From positions 1 through 64,000 of the forward strand of contig JNEU01001053.1 of the NCBI GenBank assembly GCA_000697475.1: a stretch of DNA of 64,000 bases, in the 5' to 3' direction. The notes beneath the pieces are model-generated. The model saw nothing but the letters and a program-made list of their open reading frames with translations, did not search any database and had not been told where the DNA came from. This stretch comes from Lichtheimia corymbifera B2541 (Eukaryota; Mucoromycota; Mucoromycetes; Mucorales; Lichtheimiaceae). This document shows positions 48,833 to 61,290 of the stretch, in pieces. The position numbers were made by a program, and so were the translations under genes. Numbering within the stretch: position 1 is the first letter of the stretch; every line of letters starts with the position of its first letter.

Positions 48833-49213
48833 AGGATGTATGTATAAATTAGAATAAAGACAAGAGATGATTCATAAATAAATCACAAAAGCCTACCCTT
48901 TAAATAAGCTGCTCCTCCTCCTGCTTGATGCTGATAACAAAAAAGCACTTTATCATTTTGGGCAACCGCATCTTGTGCATCCATTGTTATCGTCAGAGAC
49001 TGGTATTGCACATGATGATGGTGTGTTCGGTATGCCAGCGGTAATTACATGACTGATGGATCCATATCTCGTAAAGAACGTTGACACGCACTTGCTCAGA
49101 TCATTGTGTCACCATGCCTTTTTCGTGATCGCTGTCTTTATCTTATCACACACTCAGATAGATGATATTCAAATGCAACCCGTAGCCGAGATAAGCATGC
49201 TAAGGCTGCCGTT
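48833..49213. promoter_or_regulatory. Upstream region of DUR3 with GATA motifs
   Basis: On both strands GATAA/TTATC motifs occur at 48933-48937, 48950-48954 and 48987-48991, about 100-160 bp upstream of the DUR3 ATG. In fungi, GATA factors activate urea permease genes under nitrogen limitation, so these are candidate sites. A short upstream open frame (ATG at 48984) overlaps them. Three 5-mers in 60 bp of AT-rich DNA can occur by chance. Confidence 0.35.
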
Positions 49214-50342
49214 TTATTTCTTTGGGTACCACACTCTTCCACGACAGCTTCCATAACCAAGTGCATCTGTAATCTCGTAATCGTCACGACCTCGCACGTA
49301 AAAGTACAGCATCACTTCATGGAGTTGCCCGTTGCGGTCACAATTGAGCATGATTTTGGCACCATAAAACTTCTCCAAGGCATCCCTGATGGTGTGGACG
49401 TTGTATGATTGACCTGGGAAGACACCAGCCACGCTACATGATGAATGGGAGCATGGTCAGCAAAATTGTACGCTGATCTCGATGTTTCCAACCTACTTTA
49501 GGACACCATAGATATCGTATTGCTGTTGCAAATCAAGCACTTGCTTCATAATAAATGTCACGTGTAAATGCGTGTGATTCTCGGATTGTCAAAAGTGAAT
49601 GTAAAAAAGATACCTCAAAGTACTCTTCCAGATCTTGGTATTTGCGATAAGCATCACCATAGCATGCGGGTCTCAATGTGCTAACGCAGGTGCCATGTTT
49701 GGTCCATTCGTGTGACCAAAACCTGATAAAAGATAAGTTTCCTTGAAGATTCGGCATCATTTATCATATCTTACCAGTTGTCATCTCCCTTATAGCTTGG
49801 CCAATAGGTACGTAATTTTTGGTGGAGCCCTGGATTGGTGCTTCGAATAATATTCCCGACATTGTTGCTGGAACGTGTTCTGTCACAACCTCGGGAGGGT
49901 GCTCGACCACCGGAGCTACATATCGGCATTATTAGTATCACTGCTCATGCCGTCTGATAAAAAGTGACTTTTTTTTTCTCCCACCGTACCATGTATCGGG
50001 CCACAAGCCTACAATATCAATGCGTGAGAATCATGTATACGGCTTTTTGACATACTACACACCATGAATAGTGAACTCATCGGCTGGGCCATACCCAGGC
50101 ACCCATTGTAAGGCAAGTACCACCAATCCATATTTTGGAGAACAACATGAATCAACGCTTCCTTGCCAGTGACAAGATAAGACATCGCCTTTGTAAAGAA
50201 TTAGGGCCAAAATCATTCCACCAATAACGAGACACTTACGATCACAGCTTGGAGCATCGCGTAAAAGCACTTGTTGTAGTAGCTCTTCCCCTGTAACTAC
50301 ATTCCATAGCAGTAAAAGCAAAGCGAATAAAAGATGTTTCAT
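49214..50342 (-). CDS. Secreted ribonuclease T2
   Basis: Seven exons: 50342-50240, 50188-50063, 50008-49990, 49915-49775, 49722-49614, 49543-49497 and 49433-49214; 254 residues. The N-terminus MKHLLFALLLLLWNVVTGEE is a typical signal peptide. Catalytic motifs are intact: CAS-1 FTIHGLWPDTC with His near residue 76, and CAS-2 WFWSHEWTKHGTC with His134, Glu135 and His139. Several cysteines (SCDR, LSCHW, SCCSPKYG, RGCDR) fit the disulphides of fungal T2 enzymes. The enzyme cleaves single-stranded RNA via 2',3'-cyclic phosphate and would act outside the cell or in the vacuole, likely for nutrient scavenging. It is cut into unusually small exons (the third is 19 nt). Confidence 0.93.
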
Positions 50343-50591
50343 AAGAGAAAAGGAAAAAGAGAAACGCCCAGCAGTGTTTCAGTCAGCAGTTTCATGGACG
50401 TGACCCATCGGGGTTCTGACTTTGTTGTATCGCTTGGTGTAATAAACAAGCCTGCTGTGTCGTCATGGCAATAATATGCCGCCAATCTTGTCCCACAATG
50501 CTGTCATGAGACTCCAATACTACCCCACATTGGACATGTTATTATTCAGGTGGTCTAACATCCGTGTGTTTATATATTCAATAATCATCTA

Positions 50592-53149
50592 TCAACGACG
50601 CCACTCCAAGCCGTTCTTTTGGTATTCAACCAATTCATCACCAATGGCCTGTACAACGCGATCGAGATCTTTCCTTGCTTGCTCTTCCGAAGATCCACGC
50701 AACTCAGAGTAGTACTTGATCTTGGGCTCAGTTCCACTAAAGACAGTAAAACCTTCAGCTCTGATGTCTCGATTGAGTCAATTAATCCCCAAAATTACCT
50801 GGTGCGGATCGTGAAAACGGTGTTGTTTTCCAATTTGAAGGTGATCATCTCGGATGAAGAAGATACTGGTAACGTTGGTTTGTTGTCAGGGGTCGTCGAG
50901 TCGTATCCCACAGTCAAGTCCCGGATTCCAACAACCTTGTGTCCAGCCACTGTAGATGGGTATGTAAACTACGCACCTGCATCAACAACTATGCTTTTCC
51001 CTCAAGAATACCATCTCCTTTTCTTACCTCAGTGCTGTTGTTTGCCTACGTAACCGATCACGACTATGGTTAATACAATATTTTGAAAATAGCATCCATT
51101 ACCACTTACAAAATGTCTTATCCGCTCAAATATTTGTCCAATCAATGCCTTGTCACCACAGATAAAGTACGAGTTGTCGGATACAAAATAGCCATACTTG
51201 GCATAAAGCGATTCAAGATACTGGTAAGGTGTCATTCCTCGCTTCTTGAGCTGAACGGCCCATTCAGAAAATACGGCCAGGGCACTAACACCATCCTTAT
51301 CCTTGACAATGTCGCCCACAGTGAATCCAATAGCTTCCTCAAAGGCAAAAACAACAGTGTATCCTTCGCGCTCCAATTCCATTGCCTTGTTGCCAATCCA
51401 CTTGAAACCAGTCAATGCTTCCTCAAATCGGAAACCCTCTACTTCAGCCATACGAGCAAGGAACTTTGATGACACAGTGCTAGCCACCATGGCGATCTTG
51501 TCTATTGAATCAAGTTTAACATCATGACCGGTATAGGGTAGGTGAGAAGAAAGAAAACTTACTAGCAGGAACACCAGCTGCTCGTGCTTTCTCGTAGTTT
51601 GCAGCACCCAAAATGGCACCAATTTGGTTACCGGTAAGAAGTGTCCATTCGCCACTGCGTAATAAAACATCCATAGGTCAGCGATGTGAAAAATCCACTA
51701 TCAAGTTGGAGACTCACTTGACTTTTTCAGCAATTGCTAAGCGATCGGCATCGGGATCATTGGCCAAAATCAAGTCTGCTTTGGCTTTGTCAGCTGTCTC
51801 GATAGCCAATTTCTATAAAATCCATGATTAAAACCAGTGCCGTCTCATCATCATCACTTTTACTTACCAAGGAACCTTTGCCTTCTTCAGGATTAGGGAA
51901 TTCAACGGTAGAAAATTCAGGGTCGGGTTGGATTTGCTCTGCAACAGGAACAAACTTTGGAAGGTGGAAGCAAGAAAAGGCACGCTCTGCAAAGGGGGCA
52001 CCGATACCGTGCATGGCAGTGTATACGAACTTGAGAGATGTAGCTTCATTATCCGATCTGTATGTATGCATGGTAAGCTTTTTGAATAAGATCCTCATAT
52101 CACATTTACTTGCCTGTACTGTGACAAGGCTTCCACCTCTTCAAAGTAGCTGTCAATCACACCAACAGGCTCTTGGCATAGATCACTGGTATCCACAAGC
52201 TTGTAATCCCAAACCCAAGGTTCCAAGTTTTCTTGAATGCTGTCAGCGATGCCCTTGTCATGAGGAGGAATGATCTGGCATGCGTTTTCCCAACAGCTAT
52301 GTATATCCAATCAGCTTTGTCGTTCGAGATGATGATCCACCACCCACTTACACTTTGTAACCGTTATCCTGCTTGGGATTCTATAACCTTGTTAGTACTT
52401 ATTACAGTTCCATATACCTTTATACACTTACATGCGAGGCTGTAATCATGACACCAGCTGCTGCGTTCTTCTTTTTGACAGTGTAAGGCTATATCAAATA
52501 GGATTCATGATCAATTGAAATTTCAAGGATAGTTTTGTAGTATATACATACCACCATGGGAGTATGAACATAATCGTGATAATACCAAACACGGATACCA
52601 AGAGAAATGAAAGCTGCAGCAGTCAATCGAGCAAAGTCCTCCGAGTGATGACGATGATCATGGCCAACCACAACACCACGTGATTTGGCATCTTGAACGT
52701 TGTTGAGCACGTATTTGGCGAGACCCTGGAATGATGATAATACTCAATAATCCCAACTCTTGTGATTCCATGCTTCAATCTTACCTGAGATGCTTGCAAT
52801 ACAGTCAAATCATTCATTCTTGAGAAGCCAGCTTCCATTTTGGCACGAAGACCTTTATACACATCATGTCAAAGCTGTGTCTCTCTGTGGTATGTGTTGA
52901 TTCTGATAGAGTTTCTTGCTTACCTGCAGTGCCAAACTCGATACGAGAGCCAAGTCGTTTCTGTAGTTCGTCATAGTTGCCAGATTCATGAAGGGACGAG
53001 ATTTCCTGACGAGTCTCTTCGTTCTACAATGGGGAGCGTCAAGCGGATCAATGCCGTGTCCCATGTTGGATAATCGACCACGCAAGGCATACCTTATCGA
53101 GACGAAGCCATTCTTGGACGAGGGTGTTAAGGGTGTTGTTGTCGGTCAT
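50592..53149 (-). CDS. PGM2: Phosphoglucomutase/phosphopentomutase PGM2 family
   Basis: Fourteen exons: 53149-53093, 53023-52924, 52852-52785, 52725-52552, 52488-52432, 52380-52352, 52296-52114, 52057-51868, 51812-51718, 51654-51563, 51501-51110, 51045-51028, 50968-50799 and 50736-50592; 589 residues. Family motifs: [20 protein letters not shown] at the N-terminus, active-site serine loop TASHNP (Ser151), metal loop in LANDPDADR, sugar loop GFKWIGNK and FAFEEAIGF, and phosphate-binding [12 protein letters not shown]. It converts hexose or pentose 1-phosphates to 6- or 5-phosphates (yeast homologue PRM15/PGM3, human PGM2). Intron 7 is a GC-AG intron (donor gcaagt at 52113). Exon 12 is only 18 nt and is placed by phase: other acceptors give stops. 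Symbol is by family; it is not the classical Pgm1/Pgm2 clade of yeast. Confidence 0.92.
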
Positions 53150-53741
53150 ATTGCAGGACAAGAAGGGAAGAAAATGGGAAAGAACAAAGACCAAGACATC
53201 CGACGTTTTTGTACCCTGTGATGCGTTGAGTCTGTGAGTGCTGTGTAACACAGCTCGAGTATGTGGATGTACTGTCTATTACCGCATGTCGCTGTTTCCA
53301 CTGTACTCAGCCATGGAACCATTGTTTAGGAGCTTGTACGACCCTGAATGCAGGATATAGACATCATATATACCATCACACTTTATCTTCAATATGGATT
53401 AACGATCATATCGTGGGAATCAATCGAGCTAGTAGCATAGAAAGAGAGTATCAGTGATGTTGGTAGTTGATAGTAACATTCCTTGTTCAATACGTACTAA
53501 GAATGGCTATCGCCTCAAAATACAACGAGAAAATCTGATTCTTTATCAAATGTAGCATAATGATCCACATGCATAAAGTCATGGCCAAATTAGGGCAGTG
53601 GTATGACTAGTTCACAATTCCTTCAATGACTGTACAGTAATTTGTGCAAATAAATAAGTAATCTTTGTTTACAAGTGTATGTGCTGAAAAGAATGTACAT
53701 TTACAATAGCAAAAGAAACAAAGAAAAGACAAATATCAAAA
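53150..53741. other. Intergenic between PGM2 and CHO2
   Basis: Contains the PGM2 promoter side and the CHO2 3' flank. On the minus strand an AATAAA-like signal does not stand out. No gene is recognised. Confidence 0.35.
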
Positions 53742-56700
53742 TTAATCGGTAGTAGCAACCTTGGCCATCATAGAAGGAGAGCAAAAAGAGGCCGCAGAGG
53801 AAGTGAGGGAAGGAGAAGAGGGAGCAGTAGAAGAAGCCGTCGATGATGGGGTTGTCGACAATGAAGGCTTTTCAACAGCAAATGGAGCAAGAGCATCCAA
53901 TGCATGATAAAGACGCTTGGTGAGACGAGCTACGCACTTGTCGGCAAGAATGATTTCCCAAGCAAATTCGACACCAAACACGAGCTTGATTGTGTATGCA
54001 ACATGCTTGGCTTCCTTTTCACCCATGCCAATATATTCATCCACAGGCGTCACCGGCATTCGCTCGTGATCGTTACCAAGTACGTGTTGTATCAATTTGA
54101 GCAGACATCGCTGTACAGCTTCCTTATCTTGTAACGCTGGTCGTTCAGGAGCAGTGATCTCAAAAGGTACTGATCGTGACATGACACTGTGTTTGCCATC
54201 ATGATGATATCGGAACTCGTAAGTGCCTGTTTGCCATGGCAACTTGCAGCCCTTGAATACCACGGTGCCTTCAGTAACCACCTTGGGCTCTTCACCAGCA
54301 GGAGTAGGAGACACCCAATCCCAAAGACCACGAGAACTAATATTGGTAATATGACGACCCTTGTTGGCTGTGATCTTGTAGACACCAATCCAGTCACGTG
54401 CACTGTGGTTCTCAGGGGCAGTCCATCGTACGGGAATAACATCACCAAGCTTGAATGTCTTGTCGGTTTCAATAGTGACGCTGTAACGGCTGAGATCGAG
54501 TGTGTCAATGTCGTTGGCAACAAGTGGATGAATCAAACGGGAACGGGAAGTCTCGAGCATGGATTTGGTTTCTGAAAGTACCTCTTGGAGTCTGGGACGT
54601 GCTGTTTTAAAGACCACCGTTAATATACATGTATCATTTACGCATTTCGAAAATAGTACATACCAGCATCCATCATATCACCAACAGCATCAGCAGTTTC
54701 CTCGGCAGTCTTTTCGACCTTTTCAACCAATTCCTTGATAATACGCTCGACATTTTTGGTGGTGTTGACAGCTGTCTGAAGTTCGGATGTTTCACGGATA
54801 AGCTTGGTAACTTCTTTTTGCAATTTGTCAGGGATGGCATGAGGCAAAGCGACTGCGGCTGATTTGAGCGTCTTGGTGAGACCTGCTTCTTTGCGAATTT
54901 GATTGCCATAGAGTTTTCGCATATGAGGTGCTTCAACATGGTGCAAGAACATAAAGCTGGAAATGTGAGAAAACAAGGCAAGACCAAAGATCGTCCAGCT
55001 GTTGGCCATCATTGTCATGCCCCAGAATGCAGCATGGCCGACAATCTTTTCGGGGTTGTTGAGGAAGCGATAGATGCCAGTGTACAAGAGTTGACCAGGA
55101 TGCTCATCCAAGAAAAAGTCACCATAAAACCTTTTTTGATCAATGTTAGCTTTACGCGAGTGCAAAGGAGAAAACACACACTTACCATCCATAATCACCC
55201 AACACCTCGTAAATTGATACTGCAGTCCAAATGTGCAAAAAGATGAATCCAAAGCCAAGCGTGTGTCTCAAGAGTGTGGTGCCATAGGTCCAATTGGTAG
55301 GTAATGAATACATTTCCCAGCAGGCCACCGAAAAGGTAATGTAGGTCATAGAAAGTGACAAGTTGTAGATGCTCTTCCAATTTTGGAATGCTTGATCAAC
55401 ACCGCCGCCCCATTTCACAAAGTGTCTCGTGAACCATTTGCTTTCCGATTGAGCATGAAGCAAAGCACCAAGACCATACGTGTGGAAGAGACGCCAAAAG
55501 ATAGCTTGTGCGACAGCAAAGGCAGTTCCCATTTTGCCACCAATGATCAACGGAGTGATAACCGAATAAACCATAAGCACTGCTGATGCCAAATCAGTCG
55601 AACGGCAAAGATCAAAGTTCTTGAATACAATCAAATCACGGCGGAAGTAATAGGAGTAAAAGTCGCGGGTAGCTTGTTGATCCAATGCGTTGCTGACAAC
55701 AGGCACATCCATATCAGAGCTGACAGGCACGTTGGTTGAAGGCTGGCGCTTGGGGAGTGTGGGTGGATTGTAAGTCTTTTCAATGTCTACAAACCATTCA
55801 AAAGATGAGTAAATGCTGATCCCAAGTATTCATATATATACGTACGAGGCGTTTCAACATAGGCCAAGAACACAAATTGAAGAGCATGAGCTGCAATGCT
55901 GACAAAGAGCACGGCATAGCTTGCACTGATAAGCGACAGGCCATAGTAACCAATATAACCGACCGAGTACATGGGATGGGGAGCCATCTCGAATACACCA
56001 TCAAAAGTAAGGGATTGTTCGATCAAAAAGAAAAAGTCGCCCCAGTCTAAAATACCGCATGTGAGCTTTTTGTTGTAACCAACTCTGCGTCCATCCATTA
56101 CTTACACCATGCAAAGTCCTTGACCACACGTTGAGCGTCGAGTTTGACCCAAATGTTGAATAAGATCATAAAAATACCTCCACACCAACGAAGCATATCA
56201 CCCAAAAAGAAGCTGGATTCATGGGATGTGTTGAACCAAGCAATGACGACGCAGATATAGGATGTAAAGTCGTTCATGAGGATGAGGTCGACCAATTGAC
56301 GATACAAGAGCCAGGTGTTGTACTCAATGGGAGCGGTCTGTCAAGGTGTAACATGCATTAGAAAGTTACTCAAAAGATTCTTCCCACATCAATGTCTCGA
56401 TGATCGGCCTATACCCGATCCGGAAGCACTTACAGCAAAGTCATAATCGTCACCCATCTTCATGCTCAACTGGTTGTTAAGCCATCGATACACCTTGGGA
56501 TTGGCTTCCTGGTCAAAGATCTTGTACTTTTTGGCGAGACGAACTAGACCACGGCTATCACTTTGGTACTTGAGCAAGGCACCCAATCCAGCATTGTATC
56601 CCAGACGCCAAAAGAAAAAGACCATGATAAAGAACACTTGACTCGCCCATCGAGGCAACAAGAACAAGAGACTGATTTCAGATATCATTGTACCCAAGGT

Positions 56701-57016
56701 CAATAGGTCGAAAAAGGACTTTTTCTCGCGAGGATTGACGAGGCCTGTCACCATGTCACGCGTTGCAGGTACACGAAACACTATATGCACAACAGCACGG
56801 TAAGCAATCCATATACCCTATACTACTACATACATGCACTCATTTACCTTTGCCATCAGGTGTCTTGCCATAAGAAAAGTGGGATGTCTTGTTCATATCG
56901 ACATTGCAGCCGTCAACGGTGGAAGTGTCAGACATGTCGGACAAGCGACGAGCCGCCTTATCAGCAGCACCCGTATTGCGATGACGCAGCTCTGATGCTG
57001 CAGTTGAGTCTGTCAT
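53742..57016 (-). CDS. CHO2: Phosphatidylethanolamine N-methyltransferase (Cho2)
   Basis: Seven exons: 57016-56848, 56780-56434, 56337-56106, 56046-55846, 55786-55186, 55130-54664 and 54601-53742; 958 residues. The enzyme makes the first S-adenosylmethionine-dependent methylation of phosphatidylethanolamine toward phosphatidylcholine in the ER. Two tandem PEMT-type membrane halves are visible: [20 protein letters not shown] then [16 protein letters not shown], and [20 protein letters not shown] then [19 protein letters not shown]-terminal soluble domain ([40 protein letters not shown]) is typical of Cho2, not of short Opi3-type enzymes. The N-terminus is a polar cytosolic tail; the C-terminus ends in a Ser/Thr/Ala-rich stretch. 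Length fits Cho2 (yeast 869). Confidence 0.95.
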
Positions 57017-58134
57017 TGCAGTTGGTTTGTTGAAGGGGGGGAAGGTGTGTGGGTGTGGAGGGTATGAAGACAATAACTGTGCCTGGTTGAACAGCAAAGA
57101 AAAAGAGATAAAAGGTGACCCGGGGCCCACTCCCTTTTCTTTTACCGCGATATTCCTTTGTGGAATGCTGGGATTCACGTGAACGTGCGTGAGCAGAGGA
57201 GATGGGGTTGGGTACACATTGGCCTGCAAATCTAGCAAGTTCCACAGTCTGCCTCTCTCCCCTTTTCACCCCATCATTCATCTCATCAGATTATTTTATC
57301 AAGCTTTGATCAAAGTTACCATCATCAATCAACTCATCTCTACTATACTAAACATATACATACTCTCTCTTTCTCTTGTTCTTATTACCAAAATACACTT
57401 CTTGTCGCATTATTTTATCACTCTTCTTACTTGGTTGGGGAACAATACTTCTTGAACAACATTCCACCACCCCGGAACAAAGTAGCTTGTACAACATGAT
57501 ACATACTGCATTTCTCCGATTCATCATGATCACTGTACTTTTGACAACATGACGTACCCTATACACGGATGATGATGGTTACTGCTATATCCCATGCTAT
57601 TCTTCTACATGGCCTCCTTGCGAATTGATAATGTTCCTTCCTCGTTGGGAAAAAACATTCGTGTACTAATACAATGATCAAGCCTACATATTCGAAGAAC
57701 ATGAAAAATGATCAACCATATTAATTGATTCTACCTGGCTCCTGGACTAGCCTTAGTATATCCATTTAGATAAGGTTACGATTTGGTTCAACACCATTTA
57801 CAATAGCATTGCTCTCTAGTGGATTCTGATTGCTGTAAGCAAGTAATAAATGTACCCCACGGATACTGTGCAGCTTGGCCAATCGTAAAGGATCATCGTG
57901 CGCGTGTAGTACCCAAAATCAATACCCATTCTTTGCTATATCTCGCAAACTCGCAAAACATCGACCTATGCTAACCAGCGTTTATCTATTCCATGACGGC
58001 ATCGTACCCATAATAGATGCCTACGTATCGTATTCTTATAAGAAATTTGAACATTACATACGCCAATATCCACTCTACTGCATGCATGTGGTAACCTCCT
58101 TTAATTGCCCAGACGTTTCCGATCCACCATTATG
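57017..58134. other. CHO2 promoter region and downstream spacer
   Basis: CT-rich leader on the minus strand directly before the CHO2 ATG (CCTTCCCCCCCTTC-like, 57030-57045). The remainder to 58134 has no recognised gene; a small frame at 57875-58135 has no family match. Confidence 0.35.
57174..57183. promoter_or_regulatory. Palindromic E-box upstream of CHO2
   Basis: ttcacgtgaa, a perfect 10-bp palindrome with a CACGTG core, lies about 160 bp upstream of the CHO2 ATG. Fungal phospholipid genes are controlled by bHLH factors (Ino2/Ino4 in yeast) that bind CATGTG/CACGTG-type boxes, so this is a plausible control site. The link is inference. Confidence 0.35.

Positions 58135-58165
<31 letters not shown>
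58135..58165. repeat. Poly-A tract, 31 nt
   Basis: Uninterrupted run of 31 A on the plus strand. It could be the 3' end of a retroposed sequence in plus orientation, but no matching body or target-site duplication is evident. Confidence 0.9.
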
Positions 58166-58166
<1 letters not shown>

Positions 58167-59157
58167 GTGACCTTAGACTTTACGCTAAGTAGCAGCCCTA
58201 TTGTTCGCTAAAGCAATTCTACTTTCTGGGTACACGAGTTTACGTTTGTCGGCGGAAGAAGACTCAGATGAGGAAGCTCATTGTTACAAGAAGTGTTTAG
58301 CTTCTTGATTGCTATAGGTTGGAGGGTGTACGACTCGGCAAAATCGCTCGGCAGAGCTGTTAATCCGAACGTTGCATTCTTCTTTTTATCACAGAAGGTT
58401 ACTGAAGGCTAGCCTTAAGGCATCATGTAATACAAGCGATTTTTAAAGATTCTGCCCAAGTCGATAAACTAGGCTCGCAAATTGATGGCACTCTCTTTAG
58501 TGTTGATGATCATCGCCCTTGTTACCTTGAGCCACAATAGCAAGGTACATATTACTATTCCCTTTGGGCGACAAAGTTGACTCGTCTAATTTGAATGCCG
58601 TGTTCAAAATAACATCTGGATTCTTACCAGATGCAAAGCTGGCTGTATCACCTTGTTGTTGTTCCCAGATCTAGATGCATTGTGTTAATTACATCATGTA
58701 AGAATGTCGAAGAAGATGAAGACATGCCTACCATCAGCGCACGTAAGCTGTATTACGAACCACAAGATGAACTACTAGGATACCATAAAGCTGCTTTGCG
58801 AGCAATACGTATGCTGACATCACCAACAGCCCAGAAGCTGTTTTATTAGTTGTTCATGAACATGTGGATTCAATAGCTCTCACAAAGCGGTTATGTATAA
58901 TGCATCGAGAAACATGATACAAGAGCATAGCGTTTCATGTTCTAGGAGAATTGAGCACCATAGTGTAAAACTACCCAATTCAATGCCATACCCAGTTACA
59001 ATGATATTAATCCGCCATCATGCTTGGGAAGCTGAAAGCAAAGAAATGATGGCTTGACAGGAGAAGAATATGGTAAACGCTGACAACGTATTTATAAAAA
59101 AGCTCTTCAAGGCGCTGCTCATCAGCACCAGAAGGACATGATGGTATATAGCAGAAG
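58166..59157. other. Spacer before the palindromic array
   Basis: No recognised gene. A 72-residue frame at 58631-58849 (NVEEDEDMPTISARKLYYEP) looks protein-like but has no family match. Confidence 0.35.
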
Positions 59158-60640
59158 ATCGTCGTGGCCATTCTCAGATTCACCCAATGTCACCATCAGC
59201 CAAAGTGGATCTGGTTGACCTTTTGAATTTTTTTTCGACGAGGCTGGTGGTGACATTGGGTGAATTTGAGATTGGCCACAACGATCGTGAAACTTCTACA
59301 CAAGGTGCGCTTCACCCCAACGAGCAACTTTGCTGTATGAAAGATCCGACGTTTCATTTAAAGTTTAGAGATACGGGCATGTTTATGTTTTTACATATGC
59401 TGAAAATGTGATGCTCTATGACAAGTGGTGTTTGTTCATTGTGAAGTATTATGCAAATGAGCTGTGTTACACAAGCACGCCCCTGTGCATCTTCCGCTCT
59501 ATTAGCATCAATCTACTTCACAATGAACAACACCACTTGTCATATAGCATCACGCCTACAGCATAGTAAAAACATAAAGATGTCTGTATCTCTAAACTTT
59601 ACAATGAAACGTGGGGTGCTCAATCGAACAAAGTTGCGCGGCGGGGTCAAGCGCACCTTGTGTAGAAGTTTCACGATCGTCGTGGCCATTCTCAGATTCA
59701 CCCAATGTCGCCACCAGCCTCGTCGAAAAAAAATTCAAGAGGTCGACCTGATCGACTTTGGCTGGTGGTGACATTCGGTGAATCAGAGAATGGCCACGAC
59801 GATCGTGAAACTTGCACCCAAGGTGCGCTTCACCCCGACGAGCAACTTTGTTCGATTGAAGACCCCACGTTTCATTGTAAAATCTTCAGTTATGGGCATC
59901 TTTATGTTTTCACTATGCTGTAAGCGTGATGCTATATGGAGAGTGGTGTTTGTTCATTGTGAAGTATCATGCAAATGAGCTGTGTTGCACAAAGAAGTCC
60001 GTCTGCATCTTCGGCTCTATCGGGGTCTACCTACTTGACAATGAACAAAGACCACTTGTCATATAGCATTACGCCTACAGCATAGTAAAATCGTAAAGTT
60101 GCCTGTATCTCTAAACTTTGCAATGAATCACGGGCTCTTTCATAGAACAAAGTTGCTCGTCGTGGTGAAGCGCACCTTGTGTGCAAGTTTCACGATCAAC
60201 CTCGCCGCTCCCAGATTCACCCAATGTCACCACCAGCCTCGTCGGAAAAAAAAATTCGAGGTCGACCTGATTTCACTTTGGTTGGTGGTGACATTGGGTG
60301 AATCTCAGAATGGCCACGACGATCGTGAAACTTGCACCCAAGGTGCGCTTCACCCCGACGAGCAACTTTGTTCGATTGAAGACCCCACGTTCCATTGTAA
60401 GATTTAGAGATACAGGCACCTTTATGTTTTACATATGCTGTAAACGTGATGCTATATGACAAGTAGTTTTTGTTCATTGTGAAGTATCATGCAAATGAGC
60501 TGTGTTACACAAGCACGCTCCTGCGCACCTTCCGCTCTATGAGAGTCGACGTACTTTATAATGAGCAAAGACCACTTGTCATAGAGCATCACACTTGCAG
60601 TATAGTAAAAACATAAAGGTGCCTGTATCTCCAAATTTCC
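59158..60640. repeat. 519-bp tandem array of palindromic units
   Basis: Each unit has two arms of about 200 bp that are reverse complements: an arm with gcctacagcatagtaaaa, caaagttgctcgtcg, gaagcgcaccttgtgt, tttcacgatc and agattcacccaatgtcacca, and its mirror. The centre is A- or T-rich (gaattttttttcgacgagg, near 59228, 59740 and 60255). The marker ggtgcgcttcacccc is at 59304, 59822 and 60342 (spacings 518 and 520). Units are joined by about 100 bp containing gcaaatgagctgtgttacac. The first left arm is truncated at 59158, and after a fourth half unit the array passes into the 180-bp family. Short frames in it are palindromic artefacts. Confidence 0.88.
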
Positions 60641-61290
60641 ATAATGATGTTTAGAGGCTTTATGAGAACGATGTTGATCAGCATGACCGAGAGCACCTCC
60701 TGGCCAAGTTTCGACGTCCCTATCAGCAATATCGGCGCGCACGGCCGTACACCCTTTTTATGTTTCCATCCCTTCGTCGTCTCTCCGACATTCAAGGTTT
60801 TCATAATGAACTCTGGGTTCTTTATGAAAACGAAATTGCTCGGCGCGGTCGAAAGGATGTTGTGTGAAAGTTTCAGGTTCGAGGTGGGCAATCTCGGGGA
60901 ACAGGAGCGCCGACTCTACTTTTCTCTTACATTTGGGCTCGCCCGCATTCAAAATGTTCATAATGAACCATGCGGTTTTTAAATGAATGAAGTTGATCAG
61001 CATGTGCGAAAGTACCTTCTGACCAAGTTTCAAGTGCGAGATGGGGAATCCCAAGAAACTACATACTAACTCACTTTTTCATAAATCCGGCGCTTTCCCA
61101 ATTTTCATCAGTCATAGTAAATCACTCATTACGCCCTCCCATTCAAAATTTTCAAATGAAGCGTGGGTTGGTTATTAAGACAAAGTTGATCAGCATGACG
61201 AAGAGCATATTGTGTGAAAGTTTCAGGTTCGAGAGAGGCAATCAAGGTCGTGGAGTAATTTATACAGTGTGCATGAGCATGTCCTGTTAG
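60640..61290. repeat. About 160-190 bp repeat array, second location
   Basis: Same family as 38700-39560; the cores are at 60675, 60838, 60995 and 61188 (gatcagcatg or gctcggcgcg, spacings 163, 157 and 193). Units contain gtgtgaaagtttcaggttcgag and cattatgaa/cataatga-type joints. Confidence 0.85.

Noticed and set aside
48897..48984. Upstream coding exon of DUR3 starting at ATG 48984
   Set aside because: Donor gtaggc has no acceptor before the conserved start of the permease, and reading through meets a stop; kept only as a short leader frame.
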